From contig CM028335.1 in assembly GCA_016647705.1 (NCBI GenBank), forward strand, positions 22,608,905 through 22,672,904: a DNA stretch of 64,000 nucleotides, in the 5' to 3' direction. Under the pieces are notes generated by a model. That model worked only from the letters and a program-made list of their open reading frames with translations. It searched no databases and was not told the origin of the DNA. This document shows positions 1-10,889 of the stretch, in pieces. The stretch comes from Eucommia ulmoides. Taxonomy: Eukaryota > Streptophyta > Magnoliopsida > Garryales > Eucommiaceae. Every line of letters begins with the position of its first letter. Position 1 is the first letter of the stretch. Made by a program: the position numbers and the translations under genes.

Positions 1-666
1 AGAGGATGATTTTTTGTGAGCGTTGTTGTACACAACGAGCACTTCATCTCTTTGATCTTGTTTCCGGGCTTCCTCCTCAATCCGAAGATGAGTGATCAAA
101 ATTTCTAATGAAAACTCTTTTGTTTTGTGCCTGCGAGTATGCTTAAAATCTTTCCAAGAAGGGGGTAATTTGTCAATTAAAACAACAACTTGAAATTGTT
201 CATCTAGGAACATAACTTCAGCAATTATTTCATGAGCAATTTTCTGAAGTTCGTGAGACTAAGCTTCCATAGATTTGTCGTCGGTCATTTGGTATTTCAG
301 ATACCGACTAACAACATATTTATTCGTTCCAGCTTCCTCAGTGTTGTAGTTTTTAGAAAGAGCATCCCAAATTTTCTTGGCAATTTTGTTTTAACAGTAA
401 TAATCATACAGATCATCAAACAAACCATTAAGAATAAAATTCTTAAAACGGAAATCATTTTCAGCCCTTGACTTATCTTCCTGAATTTGAGCATCGGTAG
501 GATCTTTCGGTAATTCAGGTTTTTTAGTAGTACAAACATATGCTACTTTTTCGATAGTTAGAAAAAATAACATCTTCTGTCTCCATCTTTTAAAATGAAA
601 CCCTTCGAAATGAAAGGGTTTGTTAAGATCAATAGTGACTTGTTTAAACTTGTGAGCAGTAGACAT
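1..666 (-). pseudogene. Ty1/copia gag fragment (copy 1)
   Basis: Reading leftward from 666, the peptide starts MSTAHKFKQVTIDLNKPF and continues with FKRWRQKM and a YVCTT segment. This is the N-terminal UBN2-type gag of plant Ty1/copia elements, which coats the retrotransposon RNA. The frame breaks near 391-400 and continues in another frame (297-539, ending in the NMLLVGI segment). The window begins inside the gene, so the zinc knuckle and pol are not seen. The same gene occurs at 17620-18185 with few differences, and the similarity continues through leader and flank, so the two are duplicates rather than independent insertions. Dead copy; assignment to copia gag is secure from the second copy, which is linked to protease and integrase. 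Confidence 0.85.
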
Positions 667-1167
667 CGTAGTAGATAATTGATAGAAAATAAATATCTTA
701 AAATTGTTGTTGCAGAAAATTAATAAAGAACGAGTTTACCAAATTTGTTTGGGTTGAGTCGCGGACTTGGTCGCTCTCTTTAAGATGTTTCGCGGTTATG
801 CCAAAGAATCGTACAAGTAGTATATCAGCCCCGTCGTCCACAGGATAAAACAGCCCAGAATTGCCTCTGTCTACGACTTTCTTTGCACAGATAGACTGCA
901 TGGAAAATGAAGTAAAGAATAAGGAACAGACTGTTTCAGATCAAATTGTATCGGAAACAGACTGATTGGAAAGAAGGAAAATTAACAAGTATGTAGAACA
1001 ATTTCTGTTTCTAAAAAAATAAGAGTTCAGAATCTGAATTTTATTTTTGTATCTTAAAACAGATGAAAACCGTTTGTATTTATAGAGCAAAAAATTGATT
1101 CAGAAACGTTGGAAACGGTTCGAGATTCGTGGAGAGATTTCGGGAATGTGTTGTGAATAGTGGAGTT
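667..1167 (-). repeat. copia leader and probable LTR part (copy 1)
   Basis: Non-coding DNA upstream of the minus-strand gag, matching 18186-18750. On the minus strand CTCTATAAATAC (1076-1087) is a good TATA box, so this stretch probably contains the promoter of the copia 5' LTR. I could not find clear LTR ends or a TGGTATCAGAGC-type primer site, so the LTR boundary is not set. Confidence 0.6.
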
Positions 1168-1510
1168 AGATTATACCATGTCAAAAATTATTTAATACTA
1201 ATAAAATATAATTTTTAAATAAATTTTGTATAAAAAAATTAGATAAGTGCCACCTCATCACAAGCGTGACTCAGCACGGTACGGACGGACGGACGGCGGT
1301 GACGGCGTATGCGCGTGTCTGTAGGGATGTAGCTCATCTCCCTTTCACAAAATATGGGTACCCCTTGGGGCACACTCCAAATATTCCACACATCTCTTGT
1401 TATATTCCTCTTCACCTCTTCTCCCAAGTGATGCGGGATAGAGGGAAGACATTTTGACACTTGTTTTTTTATTACAAAAACAAATAAAATTTTGTATGTT
1501 TGGACAGTTT
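1168..1510. other. 343-bp segment present only in duplicate copy 1
   Basis: The other duplicate jumps directly from the copia leader (18750) to the flank (18756). This segment is half AT-rich (1168-1245) and half GC-rich, with a GGAC tandem run (about 1280-1296). Whether it is an insertion here or a deletion in the other copy cannot be told; no terminal repeats or target duplication are evident. Short ORFs on both strands look incidental. Confidence 0.5.
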
Positions 1511-1775
1511 GTTGTTCTTATTATTGGAGTAATTGATTCGCACAATGAACAATGAGCAGTCTACAAATTTATGTTTGGCTAGAGGGAAAGGTGAAATGGA
1601 ATTACAATTCCAACTCTAATTCTCACTTGGTTACACAATGAAATACTGGAATCAAAAGCCAATTCATTCTTTATTTCAAGGATTGGAATAACATTTATTT
1701 TTCTTCTTTCTAAATCTAACGACTAAGTGGTTAGGAGGTTCCAACCCAAAATCTAAGAAGCATTGCTACACCTAG
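1511..1775. repeat. Duplicated flank ahead of the Athila LTR (copy 1)
   Basis: About 265 bp matching 18756-19025 with few substitutions. It contains TTTGGCTAGAGGGAAAGG and GGAATTACAATTCC, like the end of a plant MITE, but no second end is confirmed. It stops exactly where the Athila LTR starts in both copies. Confidence 0.75.
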
Positions 1776-1967
1776 TGATAGGTGTAAAATACCTATCTAC
1801 TTCTAAGCTGAAATTGCCAGTTTCTGAGTGTTTTATTAATGTTTAGTATGCGTTTTAGTTGTTTTTATATAAATCAGGTGTAGGGACATAAACAAGTGAC
1901 GAACGAGCAAAACGGTGGGAAACCGATAAAGAAAAGATGAGAGAATAAGGTTTCAAGAACAAAAAAA

Positions 1968-2240
1968 CCACCGCCTAGGCGAGAAAATCACCGCTTAGGC
2001 AGAGAAAGGTCAGGGAGTTGGAGTGCAGCCCACCGCTTAGGCGAGAAAATAACCACTTAGGTGAAAAACCATCAGAAAGTGGAGTGTTGCTCCACCGCCT
2101 AGGCGAAGAAACCACCGCCTAGGCAGAGAAGCGTCAGAGAATTATGTGCCAGCCCACCGCCTAGGCAAAGAACCACCGCTTAGGCGGTAAGAAAACCGAC
2201 TTAACATTTGCCTAGGCAGAAAAAACCACCACCTAGGCGG
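1968..2240. repeat. Array of CCGCCTAGGCGG-like palindromes
   Basis: Ten copies of a palindrome with core CCTAGG or CTTAGG. Core starts: 1974, 1994, 2036, 2056, 2098, 2118, 2160, 2179, 2211, 2232. They form five pairs with 19-21 bp between partners and 62, 62, 62 and 51 bp between pairs, so the array is a 62-bp tandem unit holding two palindromes. It ends about 50 bp before the TATA box, in the U3 part of the LTR. Confidence 0.9.
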
Positions 2241-2292
2241 TTTGCTTTGCACAGAGGAAAATATCTTTTAGATATTTTTGAAACCTTAGGCT

Positions 2293-2300
2293 TATAAATA
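2293..2300 (+). promoter_or_regulatory. Athila A LTR TATA box
   Basis: TATAAATA, followed by a pyrimidine-rich stretch (CCACTCTCCC) that suits a plant start site. The same arrangement is at 19513-19520, 47224-47231, 50968-50975 and 56555-56562. Confidence 0.7.
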
Positions 2301-3257
2301 CCACTCTCCCACATCTGAAGCTTGTGGTTGAATGTTCCTAACCCTAGTATAGTGTTCTTTAGCCATTTTTGATAGATCAAGGAGGAGGTTCATCATTTGG
2401 AAGAAGGCGAAGCATTTGTAGAGCGATCTTAAGCGATAGTGGACCGTTTCACTCTCAGATTTGATCGTTCTTCTCTTGTTTTTATCTTTGTAATTACTTT
2501 TCCATATCTAATCATGTTAAATCACTTTTGTTTTGTATGTTGTATGACTAAGATCATGTAGTAGTAGATAAATATTACTTAGGTATTGATTGTAAGTCAT
2601 GTAATACTAGTTTGATTTAATATACGTTACTTTAATAGATTTTTCTCTAAATTCGATTGTGTTTACTGTTATTCTTGAAATTATGCTTGTCATGATAAAC
2701 TGAGAATACGGGGTTTGACACTTGGGATAGGTAATCTCGGATTCGGACTAGGGTAAACGTAACGTGACGTTCTAATGACCCGGAAGGGCGTTAGAACGTG
2801 TGCAATCCATGACGTTGGCTCAAGACTCATGTGACCTAGGGTCGTTAAGGCGTTGAGAGGGACTTCTTCGTTAACACGAAGTCGTGTAATCCCCCGTCTT
2901 ACACTCAGGAGAGGTAGCGAAGGAGTTGTAGATACAGAGATTGTCGGAATAGATAAACACCGTTATAGCTAACTAAACAAAGTCAAATTTGTATTACGTG
3001 AAAGAAATAAATACCTACGTAATTAATGTAGTTAGAACTAACCTAATAGTTGTCATTTATCATAGTTCTAATTAAAATACAAACAATTCTTGAAAAGCCG
3101 AGATAATATAAGACTATGAAAATCACGGTATTCAGTTAAGTTACACGTCCCCAGTAGCATGATATCCGATCTCACGATAACTATACCTAAACTTGACCTC
3201 GTGCGCTTGCGAGTGAAGTCAATACGCGAGCGATTAAATCCTCTTCGTACAAGTTTT

Positions 3258-3275
3258 TTGTGCCGTTGCCGTGGA
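3258..3275 (+). promoter_or_regulatory. Athila A primer binding site (tRNA-Asp type)
   Basis: Matches the complement of the plant tRNA-Asp 3' end (TGGCGCCGTTGCCGGGGA) at 15 of 18 positions, 6 bp after the LTR end. Athila B has the site almost unmutated at 57500-57517. Confidence 0.75.
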
Positions 3276-3397
3276 CAGTGTTTAACTTGGTTGATATTGT
3301 GACCAAGTGGTTGAATATTAATCACGATAATTCTTTTATCTTAAATTTCATTTAATTCATTTATTTATTTGATTTATTAGTTGTGACTGAGCAGTGC

Positions 3398-5115
3398 ATG
3401 CGGCGTAGTGAATGGTTACGGAAAAAGAAAAAAAATCAAAAAACTAAAATGGTCGGTGGGGAAGAACATGTTCAGCAACTGCCAGTACCGCAAGCACTCC
3501 AGCCTCCGGAACCAGAGTGCTCTCAAAGAGTCCTTTGGGATTATTACAAACCATTGATGCTGGAGAACTTCTCAGGCATCCGGAGGTAACCTATTCAGGT
3601 TAATAACTTCGAATTGAAGTCCTCCCTAATTAACATGGTATAACAGAACCAATATGGCGGGAATCTTCACGAAGACCCCAATGTGCATTTAGCTACTTTC
3701 TAGAGAGTTGTGATACAGTGAAGATAAACGGTATTGCTGAGGATATTATCCGGTTGCGGTTATTTCCATTCTCACTTCGTGATAGAGCACGGGGTTGGTT
3801 TCAATCTATTCAACTGAAAAGCATTAACACTTGGGAGGACCTTGCTCAAAGGTTCCTCACTAAGTTTTTCCCGCCTTCCATGACTTCTCAACTCCGCGAT
3901 GAGATTACGCAGTTTCACCAAAGAGATTATGAGCCGTTGTTTGAAGTGTGAGAGAGATTCAAAGACTTATTGCGAAGGTGCCCTCAACACGGGTATCAGG
4001 ATTGGTTTCAGACCCAACTTTTTTACAATGGGTTGGAAGGCTAAACAAGTACGATTGTTGATGCTGCCTCGGCAGGATCGTTGTTGTCTAAAACCCCAAC
4101 TGAAGCAAATGCATTGTTAGAAGAAATGGCGACCAATAACTACCAGTGGCCAAACAAGAGGAACACGGGAAGAAGGGTCTCTTCTATCCAAGAGTCTAAT
4201 CATCTCGCAACCTTATCGGCCTAAGTGTCAAAACTCTCTGAACAAGTGGTCGCCTTGTCTACTAAAGGTGCTTTATCAAGTCATGGAAAGGAAAATGTTG
4301 CAAGTTGTTCTCAAACCAGATTGGATAATGAGTTTAAGGAATGTCACTTTCTGAACAATCGAGCTTATACTTTCAGGCCCGCCACCAATATTCCAACTCA
4401 CTACAATCCTGGTCTTCACAACCATGAAAATTTTTCGTATGCGAATAATCATAACTCATTGCAGCCACTTCTGGGATATGGAAACCTAACTTAGGGATAT
4501 CTGATGCAACCCAACCGTCAAATGCAATAACCCCCAACGCATAATCCAAAATGAAACTTGGATGAAGTATTGGATTCTTTCATGAAGGAGACTTAGACTA
4601 TTATGCGTGAGACGCACAACCGACTGAACAAGCATGAAACACGGCTTGAATCGATTGATACAACATGTACAAACACCAATGCCATAGTGAAATCCTTAGA
4701 AACTCAAATTGCACAACTTGCTAGAACCATCCAAGAGCAAATTAAGAAGAAGTTTCTAAGCAACACGAAAATCAACCCAAGAGAATGCAAGGAGATAAAG
4801 TTGAGAAGTAGGAAAGAGGTGGAGGCAAGAAAGCCGACGGACGATGAGCCGGGGGTAAGTCATGAGTTTCAACATGATAAACCAAGAACAATTGTGGAGG
4901 AGGAAGTTGAAGAGAAAGTCGATGAAAGAAAGGAGAAGCTGAATGAAGACAAGATGGGGGATAAAAATGATGAGAAGAAAGAAAAGAAAGTCGAGGAGAG
5001 AAGAAGAGATGAAAGGGTGATGCCGGGACGAGTAATATTTTCGGATAATCCACTAATTCTAGCTACGCCGTTGCCATATCCTCAAAGATTCCAAAAGAAG
5101 AAGTTGGATTCATAA
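3398..5115 (+). pseudogene. Athila A gag (degenerate)
   Basis: Retrotransposon capsid/nucleocapsid protein. The start is the ATG at 3398 (MRRSEWLRKK), the same position as in Athila B. Recognisable pieces: NLHEDPNVHLATF, IIRLRLFPFSLRDRARGWF and NTWEDLAQRFLTKFFPP (Retrotrans_gag family, about residues 90-190), then RRCPQHGYQDWFQTQLFYNG, the ECHFLNNRAYTFRP segment, and a lysine/glutamate-rich charged tail (4860-5010). Stops occur after 3589, 3951, 4494 and at 5113, with frameshifts around 4040-4220. The frame then runs into the protease part. It cannot make a full gag. Athila lineage is assigned from this gag, the primer site and the env-like ORF. Confidence 0.88.
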
Positions 5116-6163
5116 TTTGAAAAATTTCTTGAAATCTTCAAGAAAATTCACATCAACATTCCTTTTGTGGATGCGTTAGAGCAAATGCCCAGTTACGGCA
5201 AGTTTTTCAAAGATATCATGACAAAGAAAAAGAAGTCGGAGGAGTACGAAACGGTAAAGATGACGGAGGAATGTAGTGCAATACTACAAAGGAAGTTACC
5301 TACAAAATTAAATGATCCGGGTAGTTTCACAATTCCGTGTACTATCGGGAAATCTCATTTCGACAAGGCTCTTTGTGATCTTGGGGTGAGTATTAATTTG
5401 ATGCCTTCTTCCGTTTATCAAAAGTTGGGACTTGGGAGTGTAAAGCCGACCACGATTTCCCTCTAAATGGCAGATCGTTCGTTAACCTATCCGAAGGGAA
5501 TCATTGAGGACGGGTTGGTAAAGGTGGACAAATTCATCTTTCCGATGGATTTTGTTATGTTAGAAATGGAGGAAGATAGGGATATCTCGATCATCCTTGG
5601 AAGACTTTTTTTTTGCAACGGGAAATGCCTTAATATATGTGCATAATGGCAATCTTACGTTGAGGGTGAATGATGAAGAGATAAAGTTCAATATTTTCAA
5701 AACAATGAACTTTCCGGATAAACTTCCCAAATGCAATCGAGTTGATATTGTGGACTCTTGCGTGAGGGAATTCTTTCTTGCAAATGTGAAGACGGATTCA
5801 TTAGAGCATACACTCACAAATTCCTTGTTTATGGGAAATCTTGGTGAGGAGGGCTTTACCACGGAACTTGAAGTTGTGGACTACCTGTTGACTTTGGATG
5901 CTCAATCTAAAGATGTAGAGGATCCTATTCATGTGGCGGTGATTGAAGAAGTTGTAAACTCTTCTGAGGAATCAAATTCGCCTCACGGTGGATTAATACT
6001 CAAGCAATTACCGGAGTGTCTTCGGTATATCTTTTTGGGAGAAAATTCAACCAATCCGGTTATAATTTCATCATCTTTGATGGAAGAAGAAGAGTGTAAG
6101 TTGCTGAGAATTTTGAAGCGACATCGATCCACTTTCGCTTGGTCTATCTCGGATATCAAATGA
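5116..6163 (+). pseudogene. Athila A protease region (degenerate)
   Basis: Start of pol. FTIPCTIGKSHFDKALCDLGVSINLMP (about 5327-5406) is the aspartic protease entry of Athila elements; plant Athila copies usually read CDLGASINLMP here, so the residue after the active-site DLG has changed. It continues with the MADRSLTYPKGIIEDGLVKVDKFIFPMDF and ISIILGR flap/core, with a stop at 5464-5466. A T-run at 5605-5613 coincides with a frameshift into LFFATGNALIYVHNG. Downstream (5650-6163) is the protease-RT linker ending RSTFAWSISDIK. The enzyme would cut the gag-pol polyprotein; this copy is dead. Confidence 0.85.
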
Positions 6164-6329
6164 ATTATCCCTTCTATTTGCATGCATTAGATCTTGATGG
6201 AGGACTCGTTCAAACCCTCCATCGAGCATCAAAGACGGCTAAATCTGGCGACGAAAGAAGTTGTGAGAGCGGAGGTGTTGAAGTTCTTGAATGCGAGAAT
6301 TATATATGCTATATCCAATAGAGAGTGAG

Positions 6330-7543
6330 TTAGCCTGGTGCAAGTGGTGCCCAAGAAAGGAGGTATGATGGTGGTGAAGAATGATAAGGATAATCTTATT
6401 CCTACACGAACCATCACGGGATGGCGCATGTGCATTGATTATAGAAGATTGAACAAAGCGACGAGGAAAGATCATTTTCCTTTTTCTTTCATTGACCAAA
6501 TGCTCAACTGATTAGCTGGATATAATTACTATTGCTTTCTTGATGGCTATTCAGGATATAATCAAATAGCCATTGCACCGGAGGACCAAGAAAAGACTAC
6601 TTTCACATACCCGTATGGGACGTTCGCCTATAGACGTATGTCGTTTGACCTTTGCAATGAACCGGCAACTTTTCAACGGTGTATGATGGCAATATTTTCG
6701 GATATGGTGGAGGAGAAAATGGAAATCTTCATGGATGATTTTTTAGTCTTCGGTTCATCTTTTGATCAATGCTTATACAATTTGGCGCTTGTTCTTGATC
6801 GATGTGAGGAGAAGAATTGAGTTCTCGATTGGGAGAAGTGCCACTTTATGGTCAAAGAGGGGATTGTGTTAGGTTATCAAGTCTCTTCCAAAGGGCTTGA
6901 GGTGGATTGAGCAAAGATTGAAACAATCGAGAAGCTTCTGCCATCGATTAATGTGAAAGGAGTTCGAAATTTCTTGGGGCATGTCAACTTTTACTGGTGC
7001 TTTATCAAGGACTTCTCGAAGACGGTGAAGCCGTTATGCCACCTACTTGATAAGGATACTCCATTTGAATTCAATGAAGCTTGCATGGAAGCTTTCAAGG
7101 AAATAAAGGAGAAGTTGATCACGGTTCCTATAATGGTCGCTCCGGACTGGGATGTGCCATTTGAGATTATGTGCAACACGATCGACTATGCCGTTGGCAT
7201 GGTGTTAGGCTAACGGAAAGAGAAAATCTTCTGATTCATCTATTATGCGGGTAATACGTTGAATGGTGCCCAGGAGAATTACACCACAACGGAGAAGGAA
7301 ATGCTGGCTGTTGTTTTTGCCTATGACAAGTTCCGATCGTATATCATTGCATAAAAAGTGATCGTCTACACGGATCACATGGCTAACCGGTACTTGTTCG
7401 CAAAGAAAGACGCCAAGCCCTGTTTGATTAGGTGGATTCTTTTATTGCAAGAGTTCGATGCTGAGATCCGAGATAAAAAGGGGAGTGAGAATGTTGTAGC
7501 AGACCATTTGTCAAGGTTGATTCAAGAGGACGTCGGTGAGTAG
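6330..7543 (+). pseudogene. Athila A reverse transcriptase and RNase H (degenerate)
   Basis: Reverse transcriptase copies element RNA into DNA; RNase H removes the RNA. Visible blocks: TRTITGWRMCIDYRRLNKATRKDHFPF (6407-6483), YCFLDGYSGYNQIAIAPEDQEKTTFTYPYGTFAYRRMSF (6531-6648), and the catalytic FMDDFLVFG (from about 6729), where the usual YVDD is replaced by FMDD as is normal in Athila. Then GVRNFLGHVNFYWCFIKDFSK, TTTEKEMLAVVFAYDKFRSY, VIVYTDH and [20 protein letters not shown] (RNase H, 7270-7530). Stops at about 6510, 6818, 6908, 7211 and 7352, many one base from a sense codon. Confidence 0.9.
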
Positions 7544-8900
7544 TCCAGCATCACGGAAGTGTTCCCTGACGAGCAGTTATTCGCAATTAGCAATGCACTT
7601 TCGTGGTTTGCGGACATCGTGAATTTTCTAACCTGTAAAGTGTTACCACCAGATTTGACAAGAGCCTAGAAGAAGAAATTCCTATTTGATTCAAAGTATT
7701 ATTTGTGGGACGAGCCATTGCTCTTTAAGAAGTGTGCTGATCAGGTGATCCGGCGATGTGTTCCGAAAGAAGAAATGGCAAGTATTCTCTGTCATTGCCA
7801 TGCATCACCTTGTGGCGGTCACTTTGGCACAACTTAGACAGTAGCGAAGGTGCTTCAATCAGGTTTTTACAGGCCTTCCTTGTTTAAAGATGCATATACG
7901 TTTGTGAAAACTTGTGATCGTTGCCAAAGGGTGGGTAACATTTCTAGAAGGCATAAATTTTCATTGACGTCAATTCTTGAACTTGAGTTGTTTGATGTAT
8001 GGGGAATTGATTTCATGGGGCCATTTCCGCCGTTGTTTGGCCAAGAGTATATTTTATTAGTGGCGGATTATGTGTCCAAATGGGTCGAGGCTGTGGCGAC
8101 ACCTACCAACTATGCCAAAGTGGTCTTAAAGTTCCTTCAACGAAACATCATAACACGATTTGGGACTCCTCGAGTCTTAATTAGTGATGAGGGAACCCAC
8201 TTTTGTAACAAAATGTTTAATACTTTGTTGATAAAGTATGAGGTTAGGCATAAGGTGGTGCTACCATACCACCTGCAAACAAATGGCTAAGCTAAAGTTT
8301 CTAACAGAGAAATCAAGCTAATTCTGGAGAAAACGGTTCATACTAATTGCAAGGATTGGGCGGTGAAGCTTGATGATGCTTTATGGGCGTACCGCACGGC
8401 TTTTAAGACACCAATCGGCATATTGCCGTATCGATTGGTGTTTGGGAAAGCGTGTCATTTGCCTGTTGAATTGGAACACCGTGCATTCTTGGCGATAAAG
8501 AAACTTAAATTTAACCTCAAGGCTTCTGGTGCACAACATCTCCTCCAATTGAATGAAATGGAGGAATTCTGACACGAGGCTTATGAGAATGTCAAACTGT
8601 ACAAGGATAAAATGGAGAGGTGGCATGATAAAATGATAGTCAGGAGGGAGTTCAGTTTGGGCCAACAAGTTTTGGTTGTTTAATTCAAAGCTGAGACTCT
8701 TTCCTAGAAAGTTGAAGTCCCGATGGTCCGGACCATTCCAGATCAAGCATGTATTTCCTTTCGGCTCTGTTGAATTGGAAGGCGAAGACGGATGAAGTTT
8801 TTGAGTCAACGGAGAGTGGATTAAGCATTACTTCAGAAAGGAATAGCAAGTTGTGGAGAACATCTCCCTCGTTGAAGGTTAGGCCGGAATTCACAACGTC
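7544..8900 (+). pseudogene. Athila A integrase (degenerate, catalytic Glu lost)
   Basis: Integrase joins the cDNA to the genome. The zinc-binding HHCC region reads CHCHASPCGGHFGTT...KTCDRCQR (about 7792-7928). Core: WGIDFMGPF (first Asp, about 8005), VLISDEGTHF (second Asp, about 8187), then the position 36 residues on, where the DD35E glutamate belongs, reads NG[13 protein letters not shown] (8283-8312): the Gln is a stop and the Glu is Lys. C-terminal part: [21 protein letters not shown] and [15 protein letters not shown]. Further stops at 8570-8572 and 8681-8683. The tail past 8700 is shifted in frame. Confidence 0.88.
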
Positions 8901-10016
8901 CAGCTAGGGACGTTAAATCAAGCAAATCTTTTGATATGTCGCTAAGGGTAACAAACATTCCCAACTTTTGTATTAATTACTTTTTGGAGATTGTAATGAT
9001 CTCGGAATATGTTTTGTGGTGAACTAAGGAGTATAAATACTTAGGGTTGTTTTGCATGCTAAAAATCGCTTAATGAACGAAGTGGAAGTAAGTGGTATGG
9101 ATAAAAGTTGTGAAAACATGAAGAAATCAAGCAAATTGAGCATGAAATCCACCTCCTAGGCATAGAAACCATCGCCTAGGAGGTTAAATGGCAGAAATGC
9201 TTGGTTTTCATACTGACGTTCCACCGCTTAGGCCGACAAAGGGCAGTTTAAAATGGTTTTCACACTTACGTTCCACATGCCTAGGCAGAAAAACCACCAC
9301 CTAGGCGGAGAACCATTATTAACTTTTTTAACAAAAAGGCACTAATTCGCCTAGGTGGATAAACTACCGCCTAGGCGAATTAGCATCAGACTTTAAACCC
9401 TTCCCCTTCGTAGAAATCAGACCATCGACCCTAAACTTCAAAAACTCTCTATCTTCATCATTCCCAACCATTCCAAGCCTTAAAAATCATCCGTCCTTTG
9501 ATAAAAACTCTGATGTCCACCAAGAATCTCCCTCATTAAGTCGGTTTCTCTCCCTCATTTTCGGAAATCTAGGGTTTAAGAGATGAACAGTGCGGTTTCT
9601 CCATATTCAAGCGATTGGACCAAACATTTTCAACAAGTGTTTATGATCCTACTTTTCATCTATTTGTTGAAATTTTGTCTCTATTTGCATGTATATTACA
9701 AAAATCCTTGGATTTGGAAAGAACCCTAAACCCTTCAATCCCTAGTTTCGCGTTTTTCATGTTCTTAGGGTTTTAGGGATGATTTTTGGTAAACATTATC
9801 TTTTTTATGTGTAGATACACTATGGTAATGGTATATATTAGGCTACATTGCAAAATTATTGTTGATTCAGTTTTGGTTGGTATGCTATATTGTGAAATTA
9901 TTGTTGATTCGGTTTTGGTTGGTATGCGGTTGTTATAATGGCAATGTGTGTTCGGTGGAAATGATTTGATTTGTTGTGTTCTATTGTTATTGTTGTGGTA
10001 TGTGTTGTGATTTTGA
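8901..10016 (+). other. Spacer between pol and env-like ORF of Athila A
   Basis: About 1.1 kb without a coding frame. It holds a cluster of palindrome pairs (9149-9378), a pyrimidine-rich leader-like stretch (9400-9560, many CTC, TCTC and ATCATTCC runs), then a T/G-rich intron-like stretch ending TTGATTGATAG at 10012-10022, just where the env-like frame opens. Inference: an internal promoter plus a 5' intron for the env-like transcript; no direct proof. Confidence 0.5.
9149..9378. repeat. Internal cluster of CCTAGG palindrome pairs
   Basis: CCTAGG cores at 9155 and 9175, 9280 and 9300, 9350 and 9370, plus a single CTTAGG at 9227. Each pair is exactly 20 bp apart, the spacing seen in the U3 arrays, although this is inside the element and the surrounding sequence differs from the LTR. 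Confidence 0.85.
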
Positions 10017-10889
10017 TTGATAGGAAAAATATCGAAGCGTCGTGCATCGAAACAGCCATGCACAGAAGAATTATCATCTGCCACGGATTACGATTCGTCT
10101 AGATTCGTATCCAAGATAGCAGAAGAACACTTCAACAAGTTTGAGAGCAAATGCACAGGTATCCGGCAAAGGGGGTTCGGACCTTTAGATGACCTCCCAG
10201 AAGAATTCAGAACCGTCATACGGAGCCGAGGTTGGGAGCAATTCTGTGCTTCACCCCAAAAAGGCGAGTTAACCTTGGTACGAGAATTCTATGCGAACAT
10301 TACCGAGGCCACTGGCTACCAGACAAAGGTTTAAAACCGTCCAATCCTTTTCAGTGCGGAGCACTTTAATGGGCTGTTGGGTTTGAAGGAGCCAGAAGGT
10401 TCGCGGAATCTGTTTGACGATCGCACGCCAACGATGAATACTTTAATTCGGGACCTGACCACAGGCAACATTGAATGGAAAAACACATGGTGGGGTCAGG
10501 CTGTATTTCTGGCTAGGTATTTGAAGCCAATTCCAAAAATATTATATCACTTCGTATACGGGAATCTGCTTCATACATCCCACTATTCAGATGTCTCCAA
10601 GGAACGGGCTTATATGTTATATGACATCTATATGGGGATGCCCATCAATGTTGGTTGGCACATTTACTCTTCAATACTTCATGCGGCTAGAACGACGAAG
10701 GGCGGCCTTCATTTTCTCTCATTCTTGACTGCTCTATTCATACGCGCCGGAGTTCCCATCACAGAGAATAGCCCTTGGCCCCCTATACATCCACTCGATC
10801 ATGCAATGATAATCCGATTGTGGAAAAGAGGAGCCCTAGACTCAGCTGCGTTGGAAGTTAAGGAAAAAGAGTGCCAAGAAGAGGAATAA
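10017..10889 (+). pseudogene. Athila env-like / plant transposon protein ORF (one stop)
   Basis: The frame runs from the end of the presumed intron to a stop at 10887-10889. The first part (to 10334) contains GFGPLDDLPEEF and RGWEQFCASPQKGELTLVREFYANITE, a signature of the 'putative plant transposon protein' family that Athila-like elements carry after pol. A stop at 10332-10334 interrupts it; the second part (10377-10889) has NIEWKNTWWGQAVFLARYLKPIPKILYHFVYGNLLHTSH and THFLSFLTALFIRAGVP-like hydrophobic segments, then a Glu/Lys-rich end. Otherwise it is well kept compared with the pol genes. I see no convincing signal peptide or fusion peptide; the 'env' label is historical and the role is unknown. 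I cannot fix an ATG: the first in-frame ATG after 10017 is well downstream. Confidence 0.75.

Larger units (their letters stand above)
1776..3251 (+). repeat. Athila A 5' LTR
   Basis: Starts TGATAGGTGTAAAATACC after CCTAG and ends CA just before a tRNA-Asp-like primer site. About 1.48 kb. Order: U3 start, palindrome array (1968-2240), TATA box (2293-2300), then a block at about 2795-2940 with GACGTTGG, GTCGTTAAGG and TTACACTC motifs that is also found in the other Athila-type LTRs. Copies: 19026-20182 (truncated) and 56117-57493. The 3' LTR partner is absent: the element is cut at about 12340. Confidence 0.85.

Noticed and set aside
1968-2240. CRISPR-like array of palindromic repeats
   Set aside because: The spacers are themselves repeated (62-bp unit), there are no cas genes, and the array is within the U3 of a plant LTR.
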